Assembly: GCA_900544765.1 (NCBI GenBank)
Contig: UQWI01000005.1
Coordinates: forward strand, 128,944-192,943
From: an uncultured Eubacteriales bacterium
Lineage (GTDB): Bacteria; Bacillota; Clostridia; Oscillospirales; Oscillospiraceae
Length of the DNA stretch: 64,000 bases
Direction of reading: 5' to 3'
Below, piece by piece: positions 55,882 to 64,000 of this stretch. The translations under genes and the position numbers were made by a program. Position 1 is the first letter of the stretch. Each line of letters starts with the position of its first letter. A model generated the notes under the pieces. The model had not been told where the DNA came from and made no database searches. It worked only from the letters and a program-made list of their open reading frames with translations.

Positions 55882-57973
55882 CGTAAAACTTGACGGTTGG
55901 ACGCTCACTGCCACGGGCCCGGAGAGCGACCGCTTCCTCGAGAGTGTGTTCTTTACCGGTTCCGGCCGCATGGGCGCGCGCGGCGTAACCGCCTTCAGGA
56001 CGGCGCCGAGGCCGCTGGACTGCGGGCTCTTTGTCGCGGGCATCTTCGACCGCATCACGGAGGGCTCTCCGATAACCGACTTTGCCGCGCTGCCCACGCC
56101 CGTGTGGGCAGACATAGAGCTCGGCGGTGGGCGGCACGCGTCAATCTGCTCCGAGGTCACGCGCACACTGAATCTGCGCACTGGAGAGCTGCGCTTCGAC
56201 TACGACGTCGCGGGCGGCGCACACGTCACGGAGCGGCGGCTCTTCTCTCTCGCCGACCCCGGCTATGTGTTCGAGCGGTTCGAGATAAGTTCCGAAACGC
56301 CCGTCACGCTCACGCTCGGCGTGGACGACAGCCCACGCAACTGTCCCATACCAGACGATCAAGTCAAGGAAAACAGCGAGGTCGTGCAGATGTTCCGCGC
56401 CATCGAGTCCTCGCAGACACATCGGGCGTACTTGACGCGCTTCACCGGCTTGAGGCTCGACTATTATCTGAGTTTCAGTCCCGCGCCGGCGGGCTTCACG
56501 CCAGAGGGCGGCGCGCGCTTCACCGGGCGCACTCTCCGCGTGGACTGCGCCTGTCGCGTCTCAACAAGCCGGGACGTCGACCCGCGGCTCAGGCCGCTCA
56601 GCCCGGACGAGGACGCGTACGACGCCGCGCTCTCGCGCGCCGCGGCCACGCTCGCTCAGCGCTGGGCCGAGTGCGAGGTCAAAATCGGCGGCGACAGCCA
56701 GAGCGAGAGCGCGCTGCGCTATGTTATGTACCAGCTCATGGCCAACTGCCCGGCCCGCGACGGCACGGTAAGCATCGGTGCGCGCGGTCTCACGCACACG
56801 CGCTACAAAGGCTGCTGCTTCTGGGACACGGACATGTTTCTCATGCCGTTTTATCTGCTGACCGACCCGGATAGCGCGAGAAATCTGCTCGAGTTCCGCG
56901 TACGCACTCTGCCCGCCGCGCGTGAGCACGCGAAAAAGATGAACGGCACGGGCGCGCGTTACCCTTGGATGGTCTCCCTCGACGGCAGCGAACAGTGCGA
57001 AAGCTGGGACATCGGCTGCAGCGAGGTGCACGTCACCGCCGACATCGCCTACGCCGCCGGACAGTACCTCGACTGGACGGGTGACGAGGACTTTTTGCTG
57101 CGCGGCGGCGCAGAGCTGCTCATCGAAACGGCACGCTTCTGGCCCAGCCGATACTCTCCCGTACCCGGCGGCGGTGTAAACCTCCTGTTCTGCAAAGGCC
57201 CCGACGAGTACTGCGGCATTACGAGTAACAATCTGTACACCAACTGCATGGTGCGGCACAACATATCCCTGGCCATAGATGCCGCCCGCCGTCTATCGAG
57301 CCTCGACCCCGCGCAGCTCTCTCGCCTCGGCGTAACGCCCGGAGAGCTTGACTCGCTTTCGGCCTTCTCAGGGAAAATAAAGCTCCCCAGGGACGCAAAG
57401 ACCGGCCGCTGGAGGCAGGACGACACCTTCCACCTGCTGGAACCGGTTGACATAACTACTATAAAACCGGACGACAGCGCGGCCTACTCGCGCGTGTGCT
57501 TCGATGCGCTTCAGCGGCTCAAGGTCATAAAGCAGGCAGATGTGCTGCTGCTCATGTCGCGCTTCCCAGAGCGCTTTACGCAGAGCGAAAAACTCGCCGC
57601 GTGGGAAGATTTCGAGCCGTTGTGCATCCACGACTCCACGCTCAGCTTCGCCACCCACGCGCTGTTCGCAGCTCAGTGCGGCCTGACGGACGAGGCACGG
57701 CGCTACTTTGACAAGGCGCTCTGGCTGGATTTGCGCTCCGTCATGGGCAACACCGGCAAGGAGGGACTGCATCTGGCCTGCCTCGGCGAGACGTATCAGG
57801 CGGTAGTGTTTGGTTTTGCCGGCCTGCACATTGAAAGCGAGCGTCCGACGATAGCACCGAATTTGCCCGCAGGCTGGAGTTCGCTTGAGTTCCCGTTTTA
57901 CTTTCGCGGGAAGCGCTATTTTGCCCAAATAAGTCCAGCCTATGCTAGGTCATGCTTAGTTTCAGCTCTTTAA
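55871..57973 (+). CDS. GH65 disaccharide phosphorylase
   Basis: 700 aa. Inverting phosphorylase that splits an alpha-glucoside (maltose, kojibiose, nigerose or trehalose) with phosphate to give beta-glucose 1-phosphate. The catalytic acid is Glu446 in CKGPDEYCG; FWDTDMFLMPFY and CIHDSTLSF are the phosphate- and substrate-site blocks. N-terminal sandwich about 1-270, barrel about 290-640. AGGAGG precedes ATG. The C-terminus ends (RSCLVSAL) without the usual final beta strands, close to the border of the mobile element, so slight truncation is possible. Confidence 0.88.
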   Translation: MRNDVKLDGWTLTATGPESDRFLESVFFTGSGRMGARGVTAFRTAPRPLDCGLFVAGIFDRITEGSPITDFAALPTPVWADIELGGGRHASICSEVTRTLNLRTGELRFDYDVAGGAHVTERRLFSLADPGYVFERFEISSETPVTLTLGVDDSPRNCPIPDDQVKENSEVVQMFRAIESSQTHRAYLTRFTGLRLDYYLSFSPAPAGFTPEGGARFTGRTLRVDCACRVSTSRDVDPRLRPLSPDEDAYDAALSRAAATLAQRWAECEVKIGGDSQSESALRYVMYQLMANCPARDGTVSIGARGLTHTRYKGCCFWDTDMFLMPFYLLTDPDSARNLLEFRVRTLPAAREHAKKMNGTGARYPWMVSLDGSEQCESWDIGCSEVHVTADIAYAAGQYLDWTGDEDFLLRGGAELLIETARFWPSRYSPVPGGGVNLLFCKGPDEYCGITSNNLYTNCMVRHNISLAIDAARRLSSLDPAQLSRLGVTPGELDSLSAFSGKIKLPRDAKTGRWRQDDTFHLLEPVDITTIKPDDSAAYSRVCFDALQRLKVIKQADVLLLMSRFPERFTQSEKLAAWEDFEPLCIHDSTLSFATHALFAAQCGLTDEARRYFDKALWLDLRSVMGNTGKEGLHLACLGETYQAVVFGFAGLHIESERPTIAPNLPAGWSSLEFPFYFRGKRYFAQISPAYARSCLVSAL

Positions 57974-57995
57974 TACTCGGAGCGCAGCGACGCAA

Positions 57996-58027
57996 AACAG
58001 CCCGGATGCTCAGGCATCCGGGCTGTT
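57996..58027. terminator. Terminator between the sugar locus and the mobile element
   Basis: AACAGCCCGGATGC pairs with GCATCCGGGCTGTT with a 4-base loop; T4 on the minus strand. Serves the sigma-like gene and perhaps the GH65 gene. Confidence 0.85.
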
Positions 58028-58072
58028 AAACGCACATACATGGGAACCATGTATAGAAGTGCGCCCTTGGAC

Positions 58073-59071
58073 TTATTCAAACGCTACCAGCATCCTCTTC
58101 GGCAGCTTTTCTCCCGTGTGCGCTCTCAAATAGCGGGCGGCTTTATTTGCAAAGCGGTGGGTTTTGGTCGTGTCCAACTCAGCAAGAGTGTTTATTTTAA
58201 GCTCTCCGGTTGACAGATCAAGCGTGAACTCACCCCAAGCTCCGTCGCTATCGGCCTGGTAGCGGTAGGTGCCGGGCGCGGCGCGCTCTATTCGGACGAC
58301 GTGCAGCTCGCCTAACTCGACGAGATTCAGCGTCAGCCTTTCCACTGCACGACGGTAGGCACGCTCTGCGGTTCGCGGGCTGGACGACTCGAACTCGATC
58401 GCCAAGTCCTCAAAGCTCGCGCGCTCGCTGAGCGTCGCAACACGTCCGCAGGTCATGCAAATTGCGTTTCTCTTTTCCATCAGCGTCTGCTCGCGGTAGC
58501 TCAGCTTTGCAAACGCCTCGCGCACCTTCTCGGCGCAGATTCCGTCCCACAGCACATCTGCGTAATCCCAAGAGTAGCTTGCCTCTGCATCGTTCTCCAG
58601 CGGAGAGGTACTCAGCATGAGCTGGGCAATCTTCAAAAACCTTCTCGCGGTTGCTTCTGAGCAGCCGCGTTTTTTTATGAACTCCTCAACCGCCTCGCGC
58701 TGTTCAGTTCCGTACATGAGCGCTCCCATGCGCCGCGCGGCCTTGTACTCGTCGAGGTTTGAGAACGAGCCAGCCTCTTCCAGCATCCGCATACGCAACA
58801 GCGCGTTCATAACGTCGTGGTGCACAAAAGTCGAAAACTGAATACCTTTACCCGCGTCGAAGTCCTTCCATCGCTCAAGCATCGCGGCGGCGCAGGCGAG
58901 CTTGTAGTCCATAAACGTCTCCGCATCGAACGCGCGCTTGCCGAGGAATTTTCGCACAATCTCGTTGAGCTTCGGCTCGTAATCGCGGAGGAAACTCTCA
59001 AATGTGCCGCTTCCTTCGCCGGGTGGCTCACCGCTGCGGAACGCGTTTTCTGCCTGTTTAAGCGTCAGCAT
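58073..59071 (-). CDS. Sigma-70-like factor of a mobile element
   Basis: 332 aa. The middle shows the region-2 plan (FDAGKGIQFSTFVHHDVMNA, compare with the F-xx-YA-xx-xR-NA helices), and FEDLAIEFESSSPRTAERAYR resembles the region-4 HTH. A Cys pair (ICMTCGRV) lies between. The last 90 residues are unlike sigma factors. Such proteins are common cargo of Clostridia conjugative elements with unknown targets. Overlaps the upstream gene by 7 bases. Confidence 0.65.
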   Translation of the reverse strand: MLTLKQAENAFRSGEPPGEGSGTFESFLRDYEPKLNEIVRKFLGKRAFDAETFMDYKLACAAAMLERWKDFDAGKGIQFSTFVHHDVMNALLRMRMLEEAGSFSNLDEYKAARRMGALMYGTEQREAVEEFIKKRGCSEATARRFLKIAQLMLSTSPLENDAEASYSWDYADVLWDGICAEKVREAFAKLSYREQTLMEKRNAICMTCGRVATLSERASFEDLAIEFESSSPRTAERAYRRAVERLTLNLVELGELHVVRIERAAPGTYRYQADSDGAWGEFTLDLSTGELKINTLAELDTTKTHRFANKAARYLRAHTGEKLPKRMLVAFE

Positions 59072-60141
59072 TTTTCCACGGCCTCGGCCAGTAGCGCAGC
59101 CTGAATCATCTCGGCCTCATAGCTCCCGCGCGCGTAATTTGCATCGGACAGCGCACGCTGCAGCTTGTCCTTCGCCAGCTTGCGCATGACGTCAGCTATT
59201 TCCGCATTGAGCTTTCCGCGCCTCTGGCTCTGCAAAATGGTGTTCAGGCGGCGGTTGTAAATTGCCTTCAGCGGATGGTCGGCGGCAAGCTCGCGCTGCC
59301 CGCGCCCGCGCATTGCGCCCACCTGACGGCACGTCCTGCCGCGCTTATCTCCGGGCGCAAAGCCGCCGCAATACTTTGTGTGCCGCGCGTCGAGCGTGAG
59401 GAACCAGCGCCCACAGACGGCGCACCGTCGCGGCGCGTGGCCTGCGGCAAGACCCTCAAAGAGGTCGGAGCGCAGCAAGCCCACGAGTGAGACATAGATC
59501 ATTCTCCGCGCGAGCTTCGGCGGGTCACCGACGGAAACGTATTGAACCGAGGTGTTGGCAAATGTCATAAGGTTGTCACTGGATACGTCAAAGTGTGTTC
59601 CGAACGCAGTCGTAAGGCCGTCGGGCGTCCGTTCAACGCCGTCGTCATTTATGCTCTCAGCGAGCGCGGTCATTGTGCGCTTGTATTCAGCAAGCGAATA
59701 AGCGAGCTGTGCGAGCACCGGAGCTATTTTGCTCAGCAGCGCTCCCTTGCGCAATCCCGGTTCCTGCGCCGCCGCGAGGCCGCGCGTGAGCATCGCCATG
59801 TTGAGCGTGCGGACTTGCGGCATCGCCTCATGTGAGAAGGCGTCGGCAATAGACGGGACATAGAAATCATAATCCAGGTGAGCGAACGGCTCCATTTCTT
59901 CCATTGTGCCAAGGACTTTTGCTGCCGACTCACGCGCTTTGTTTATCAGCTCATCGGGAGCGCTCATTTGTCCAAGCGCAGCAATAAACTCGTTGAGCAC
60001 CTTGCAAGGCTCAACGAGCGATGCAATGTCCTCGTCAGATATGTTCAGCGCCTCGCAGCCAAGCGTACCAGTTGGCGCTGTGCGCCCCTCGTATGTAACT
60101 GTGTCTCGCCCAAATTCGAGCGTCAGCAGGTCGTGTTCCAT
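59065..60141 (-). CDS. DUF6076-like zinc-binding protein
   Basis: 358 aa. Mostly helical. A zinc-ribbon-like CAVCGRWFLTLDARHTKYCG lies at about residue 247-267, followed by Arg-rich KRGRTCRQVGAMRGRG, as in proteins of the DUF6076 type found next to sigma-like genes on mobile elements. Function unknown; nucleic-acid binding is plausible. GGAGG sets ATG 60141; a GTG at 60153 overlaps the ribosome site. Confidence 0.65.
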   Translation of the reverse strand: MEHDLLTLEFGRDTVTYEGRTAPTGTLGCEALNISDEDIASLVEPCKVLNEFIAALGQMSAPDELINKARESAAKVLGTMEEMEPFAHLDYDFYVPSIADAFSHEAMPQVRTLNMAMLTRGLAAAQEPGLRKGALLSKIAPVLAQLAYSLAEYKRTMTALAESINDDGVERTPDGLTTAFGTHFDVSSDNLMTFANTSVQYVSVGDPPKLARRMIYVSLVGLLRSDLFEGLAAGHAPRRCAVCGRWFLTLDARHTKYCGGFAPGDKRGRTCRQVGAMRGRGQRELAADHPLKAIYNRRLNTILQSQRRGKLNAEIADVMRKLAKDKLQRALSDANYARGSYEAEMIQAALLAEAVEKC

Positions 60142-60167
60142 AGAGTCCTCCACCGGAAATTTTGACC

Positions 60168-60196
60168 ATTATATCACATGTCATGTTTTTTGAAAA
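60168..60196 (-). promoter_or_regulatory. Promoter of the DUF6076-sigma operon
   Basis: On the minus strand TTTTCA (60191-60196), 17-bp spacer, TATAAT (60168-60173). Two TGTCATG words (60179 and 60203) flank the -35 box and could bind a regulator. A weaker plus-strand promoter (TTGCCG, CATAAT) for the CHC2 gene lies at about 60212-60242. Confidence 0.65.
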
Positions 60197-60291
60197 CGGT
60201 CTGTCATGCTGTTTGCCGTGTTTTTCGCGTTTTCCCCATAATATTAGTGGAGGGCCAAGTCCCTACTACTTAACGCATTGGAGGAATGCGA

Positions 60292-60621
60292 ATGATAGAC
60301 TACAGCAAAATAAAGCACACAGTGCCACCCGTCGAGGCGGCGAAACGCTACGGCTCCGTGAAGCACGGCTTCATGCGCTGTCCGTTCCATGCGGACAGGA
60401 CGCCGAGCCTGAAGCTCTACAGCGACCACTTCCACTGCTTCGGCTGCGGGGCACACGGGGATGTGATCGACCTCACGGCAGGACTGCTCGGCTGCTCAAA
60501 GTCTGAGGCAGCGCGGCGGCTCGAAGCAGACTTCGGCAATGGCGGCTTCGTCCCGCCGCTGGGACTTGCGGCGTGCAAACGCGAGTTGTCCCATTGCCGG
60601 AATGCTCTCTCACCTAGCTGA
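60292..60621 (+). CDS. Stand-alone CHC2 zinc-finger (primase-type) protein
   Basis: 109 aa. Contains only the DnaG-like zinc finger: RCPFHADRTPSL and FHCFGCGAHGDVIDL, with Cys-His-Cys-Cys ligands. The TOPRIM catalytic part is absent, so it probably loads the downstream helicase rather than making primers alone. GGAGG is 7 bases from ATG 60292; the ATG at 60286 is too close. Confidence 0.85.
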   Translation: MIDYSKIKHTVPPVEAAKRYGSVKHGFMRCPFHADRTPSLKLYSDHFHCFGCGAHGDVIDLTAGLLGCSKSEAARRLEADFGNGGFVPPLGLAACKRELSHCRNALSPS

Positions 60622-60701
60622 GAATCTGTGTACCATAAACAACCCCGAAGCCCAGCGCAGCGGGTTCGGGGTTGAAAGGAAGAGCAAATGTAACGGAATG
60701 G

Positions 60702-62042
60702 ATGTTCGCCGGCTTTGCCGGCGGACGGAATGGAGTGAAATTTGTTCTGACGCGGCTGAATTTCCCAGAATGGTACGACGGCAAGCACGTCAACGAGGTC
60801 AAGTTCTGCGAGGAGTTTTTGCGTGAACACCCGATGAAAAGTGTCAACGGCATGTTCTTCACAGTTGAGGGCCGCGTGACGGACGAGGACAAATTGCGGC
60901 GCGAGATTTATGAAATGCTCAAACCGTACTTCTCAACGGGTCTCGGCAAGCGCGTAAACAACCTGCTCGAAGCCCTGCGGCTTGAAGCCTACGCGCCGGA
61001 TTTGCCCATCCAGCGCGACCGCATCCACGTCGCAAACGGAACGCTGTTCCTCGACGGGTCGTTCAGCAGCGAGCGCGAGTTCTGCCGCAACCGTCTCCCG
61101 GTGGCGTACAATCCAGACGCGCCGGTTCCAGAGACGTGGCTAAAATTCCTCGGTGAGCTGCTCTACCCGGAGGACATTCCGACGCTGCAAGAGTTCATGG
61201 GCTACTGCTTTCTGCCCACGACAAAAGGTCAGAAGATGCTAATGCTCATTGGACGCGGCGGCGAGGGCAAGAGCCGTATCGGCGTCGTGCTTCGCGCGCT
61301 GCTGGGCGCAAATATGGCAACGGGCAGCATCGCGAAAATCGAAAGCTCCCGCTTCGCCCGCGCGGATTTGGAGCATGAGCTGGCCATGCTCGACGACGAC
61401 ATGAAGCTCGAAGCTCTGCCGCAGACGAATCATATCAAAGCGATTGTGACCGCCGAGTTGCCGATGGACTTGGAGCGCAAGGGGCAGCAGAGCTATCAGG
61501 GTGACCTCTACGTCCGCTTTCTCGGATTCGGCAACGGTTCGCTGAAAGCACTCTATGACCGCAGCGAAGGATTTTTCCGTAGGCAAATAATCTTGACCAC
61601 GAAGCCCAAAGACATTAACCGCGAGGACGACCCGTTCATCGCCGAGAAAATGTGCGAGGAAGCCGAGGGCATTTTTCTATGGTGCCTTGAAGGACTGCGG
61701 CGGTTGATTGCAAACAACTACCATTTTACCGTCAGCGAGCGAGCCCGTGAGAACATGGCAGAGGCGGTCAGCGACGGTAACAACGCCATTGACTTCATGA
61801 AATCCGAGGGCTACATACGCCTAAAGGCCGACGCCGAGGCCAGCAGCCGGGATGTGTATGCGGTGTACAAGCTCTGGTGCGAGGACAACGCGGTCAATCC
61901 GCTGTCTCAACGCAGCTTGTGCTTGTATCTCGCCGAAAACCAGGACACATACAGCATTGAGCAGACTAACAAAATTTATTTGCCTGGCGGGCGACGTGTG
62001 CGCGGATTCATTGGAATCGAGCTACTGCAAAGGGCAGGTTAA
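60702..62042 (+). CDS. Phage/plasmid P4-type helicase (D5-like)
   Basis: 446 aa. Replication helicase of the element: Walker A IGRGGEGKS, Walker B AMLDDDMKLEAL, sensor region LGFGNGSLKALYD with arginine finger DRSEGFFRRQ. Matches the family in which PEWYDGK occurs near the N-terminus. Start unclear: ATG 60702, GTG 60735, or TTG 60672, the last lying inside an AACCCC/GGGGTT hairpin (60641-60673). A GCCGGC-TTT-GCCGGC hairpin (60709-60723) lies within the first codons. Confidence 0.85.
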   Translation: MFAGFAGGRNGVKFVLTRLNFPEWYDGKHVNEVKFCEEFLREHPMKSVNGMFFTVEGRVTDEDKLRREIYEMLKPYFSTGLGKRVNNLLEALRLEAYAPDLPIQRDRIHVANGTLFLDGSFSSEREFCRNRLPVAYNPDAPVPETWLKFLGELLYPEDIPTLQEFMGYCFLPTTKGQKMLMLIGRGGEGKSRIGVVLRALLGANMATGSIAKIESSRFARADLEHELAMLDDDMKLEALPQTNHIKAIVTAELPMDLERKGQQSYQGDLYVRFLGFGNGSLKALYDRSEGFFRRQIILTTKPKDINREDDPFIAEKMCEEAEGIFLWCLEGLRRLIANNYHFTVSERARENMAEAVSDGNNAIDFMKSEGYIRLKADAEASSRDVYAVYKLWCEDNAVNPLSQRSLCLYLAENQDTYSIEQTNKIYLPGGRRVRGFIGIELLQRAG

Positions 62043-62064
62043 AAAAAGAATTTGAATTCAAAAC

Positions 62065-62108
62065 ATCCGTACATGCGTACAAGCGTACGGATGTACGCAT
62101 GTACGGAT
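62065..62108. promoter_or_regulatory. 16-bp inverted repeat before the relaxase operon
   Basis: ATCCGTACATGCGTAC and its exact complement flank a 12-base spacer that itself contains CGTACGGAT. GTAC occurs six times in 44 bases. It may be an oriT/nic-region hairpin or a regulator site; no T run is present. Confidence 0.6.
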
Positions 62109-62148
62109 AATTTTAATCGGCAGCGCAAAATTTAAGGAGGTAGATACT

Positions 62149-62430
62149 ATCAAAAACCAAGCCAGAGCCGAACTCGTAAAGGAACAGGGAGCGATTGAGA
62201 GAGAATTACGCCAAACCGAACACCGCTACCAACGTATCGAACAGCAAATTAAGTATCTGCAAGACGGCGAGCGCAAGAAACGGACGCGGCGGCTCATTAT
62301 TAATGGTGCTGTCGTGGAGCACATTGCGCCAGCCGTCAAAGGCATGAGCGAGCGCGAGTTTTACGAGCTGGTCGAGCGCATCTTCGACTTGCCTGAGGCA
62401 AAGGCTCTATTACCCAAGGACGGTGGCTGA
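62149..62430 (+). CDS. DUF3847-like small protein with an AUC start
   Basis: 93 aa. A Glu/Gln/Arg coiled coil (IERELRQTEHRYQRIEQQIK) then KKRTRRLIINGAVVEHI and MSEREFYELVERIFDLPE, the pattern of DUF3847 proteins that sit directly before MobA-type relaxases. The frame has no ATG, GTG or TTG at the expected place: AAGGAGG is followed 8 bases later by ATC. Either AUC is used (weakly) or the start was lost by mutation. The stop abuts the relaxase TTG start. Confidence 0.7.
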   Translation: MKNQARAELVKEQGAIERELRQTEHRYQRIEQQIKYLQDGERKKRTRRLIINGAVVEHIAPAVKGMSEREFYELVERIFDLPEAKALLPKDGG

Positions 62431-63844
62431 TTGGCGCTCTACCACTTCCATGTCGGGCAAATAAAGCGCAGCGCCGGGCAGTCTGCAATCGAGTCCGCAG
62501 CCTACCGCGCGGGTGAGAAGCTTTACAGCGAGTATTACGGTCAATTCAGCGACTACACACGCAAGGGCGGCGTGATGCACACGGAAATCCTGCTTCCACC
62601 GCACACACCGCGGGAGTATGGTGACCGGCAGACGCTCTGGAACGCGGTCGAGGACGCTGAGCGCAACAAAAACGCGCAGCTCGCCTATAGCTTCGACATC
62701 GCGCTGCAAAACGAGTTCACGCTCGACGAGAACATCACCCTAGCGCGCAAATTTCTGTTAGACAACTTCGTCTCACGCGGCATGATTGCGGACTTCTCTG
62801 TCCACCAGCCGGACAGAGAGAATGGCATCTCCAACCCGCACTTCCACGTCATGTGTCCGATTCGTCCTCTCAACCCGGACGGCACATGGGGCGTGAAGCA
62901 GCGCCGCGTCTACCGCGCCAATGGCAAATTCGACGCCGTTCAAACCACGGACTGGGGCAAACCCGAGACGCTTGAAGCGTGGCGCGAGGCGTGGTCGGCG
63001 CTGTGCAACGCCAAGTTCGAGGAAAAGGGACTCCCTTGCCGCATTGACCACCGTTCATACGAGAGGCAGGGCGTCGAGCAAATTCCGACCGTTCACGAGG
63101 GCGTAGCTGTGCGGCAGATGGAGGCCAAGGGCATCGTGACCGACAAGGGCGAGCACAACCGATGGATACGCTCTGCGAGCACGATGCTGCGGACGTTGGG
63201 TGAACGAATTAAGACGCTTGTGGACTGGCTTAGCGACACGCGTGCGAAGCTGGACAAACCGTATTCCATCGCTCGGAAAGCTGCTCGCCGACTACTTCGA
63301 CGAGCGCAATGCCGGCGCGTGGAGCAATAAGGCCAAGGTTGGCAACCTGAAGCGGCTAACAAGTGCCATAGCATATTTGAATGAGAACGGACTACATACG
63401 CTTGATGACCTTGAATCCCGTTTGGCTTCGCTTCATGCGGCTCTCAATAAGGCGAAAGCCGCGCTTGACGCCAACAAAAAGCGGTCGAAAGAGCTGCGTG
63501 AGCTGTTCAGGTACGCCGAGCAGTACGAGCGTTTCAAGCCCCTCCGTGACCAACTCAGCGCTATCAAGTGGAAGTCCAAACGTGAGCAGTTCAAAGCCGA
63601 GTACGAAAGCGAGCTTAGGCAATTCTACCTCGCCCGCCGCAAGCTGCCCGACGGCATCCATGCAGCCGAGTGGCAACGTGAGCTTGAAACGCTCGCGCGC
63701 GAAAACGAAGCCGCCTACGCCGAGTACAAAACCCTACGCGTCGAGCTGACCAAGCTGCTGGACGTGAAGTTTTGCGTAGACCGCGCGCTGAACGCGAGGG
63801 AGGGCAAAGGTCGCGAAACGCGACCTTTGGCGAACGAAAGGTAA
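62431..63844 (+). pseudogene. MobA/MobL relaxase, frameshifted
   Basis: Frame one (62431 to 63330) gives the relaxase N-terminus: YHFHVGQIKRSAGQSAIESA with YRAGEKL, and the metal-binding HUH in SNPHFHVMCPIRPLN. Near 63260-63275 the homologous reading moves by one base to the frame that continues to 63844 (IPSLGKLLADYFDERNAG, then coiled coil). No stop or classic slippery site marks the junction. A relaxase domain of about 280 residues may still be made. TTG start directly after the preceding stop. Confidence 0.8.
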
Positions 63845-63903
63845 GATATGGGACGAGATGAAAAGAATTTTTCAAGGGTACGTCGCTTTGGCCCTGTTGA
63901 CAA

Positions 63904-63954
63904 AAGCGCCATAGGACGCAGCTCCATGCTGTACCCTATGGCGCTTAGAGTTTT
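63904..63954 (+). terminator. Terminator after the relaxase
   Basis: AAGCGCCATAGG pairs with CCTATGGCGCTT around a 19-base loop, with TTTT 4 bases later. Confidence 0.7.
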
Positions 63955-64000
63955 ACGGAGACTCACGCCCGGGTGTTTCCGGGTCGTCAGGAGCTTTACC

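Noticed and set aside
63848..64000. Open frame at the right edge (MGRDEKNF...)
   Set aside because: It runs through a clear terminator hairpin and shows no family resemblance; the end of the window prevents judging it.

Overview
The window looks like the chromosome of a G+C-rich, spore-forming Clostridia, most likely Oscillospirales. That placement is inferred from gene content: the SpoIVB germination/sporulation protease, an SLH surface protein, CIRCE-controlled hrcA-grpE-dnaK-dnaJ, RNase Y, the YmdB phosphodiesterase, a CBS/DRTGG pyrophosphatase and CUT1 sugar transport. No rRNA, tRNA or CRISPR array was found. About 57 coding features fill nearly all of the sequence.

Layout. 1-2.7 kb: hpf, an alpha/beta hydrolase, prmA. 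2.7-8 kb: the minus-strand heat-shock operon hrcA-grpE-dnaK-dnaJ with a CIRCE operator; a 167-bp MITE sits between dnaK and dnaJ. 8.1-14.4 kb: a PBP-like lipoprotein, a WG-repeat lipoprotein, an OmpR/PhoR-type two-component pair and an HtrA protease. 14.5-23 kb: a GIY-YIG protein, rny, two GT39-like membrane glycosyltransferases (one carrying an F5/8C-like domain), hisJ, rpiB and a DUF4015 protein. 23-32.4 kb: an ABC exporter-type fusion, an anion permease, ymdB, a YhaO/YhaN-like nuclease-ATPase pair and a B3/B4 protein. 32.4-36.8 kb: repeats, KtrB/KtrA K+ uptake, a VanZ-like protein and a D-2-hydroxyacid dehydrogenase. 36.8-41.3 kb: IS30 debris on both sides of the pyrophosphatase, then the SLH protein. 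41.8-47.1 kb: spoIVB, an M14 peptidase, mrp, a CDF transporter and a truncated HTH protein. 47.1-58 kb: a complete LacI-controlled alpha-glucoside locus. 58-64 kb: part of a mobile element (sigma factor, DUF6076-like protein, CHC2 finger protein, P4-type helicase, DUF3847, frameshifted MobA/MobL relaxase) that runs out of the window.

The best functional story is the sugar locus. A solute-binding protein and two permeases import an oligosaccharide. A GH31 alpha-glucosidase, a GDE-like six-hairpin hydrolase and a GH65 phosphorylase break it down, and a beta-phosphoglucomutase takes the beta-glucose-1-phosphate into glycolysis. Two near-identical palindromes (core TTTAARCGATTAAA) lie in front of the two divergent arms and probably bind the LacI protein.

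The most unusual non-coding material is a set of short hairpin-rich islands (15.0, 20.2-20.4, 32.6-32.9 kb and one inside 60.7 kb) whose hairpins repeatedly end in GCAAAGC/GCTTTGC-type loops, plus the centred palindromic MITE in the chaperone operon. In the mobile element a conserved small gene appears to lack any standard start codon and the relaxase is split by a frameshift.
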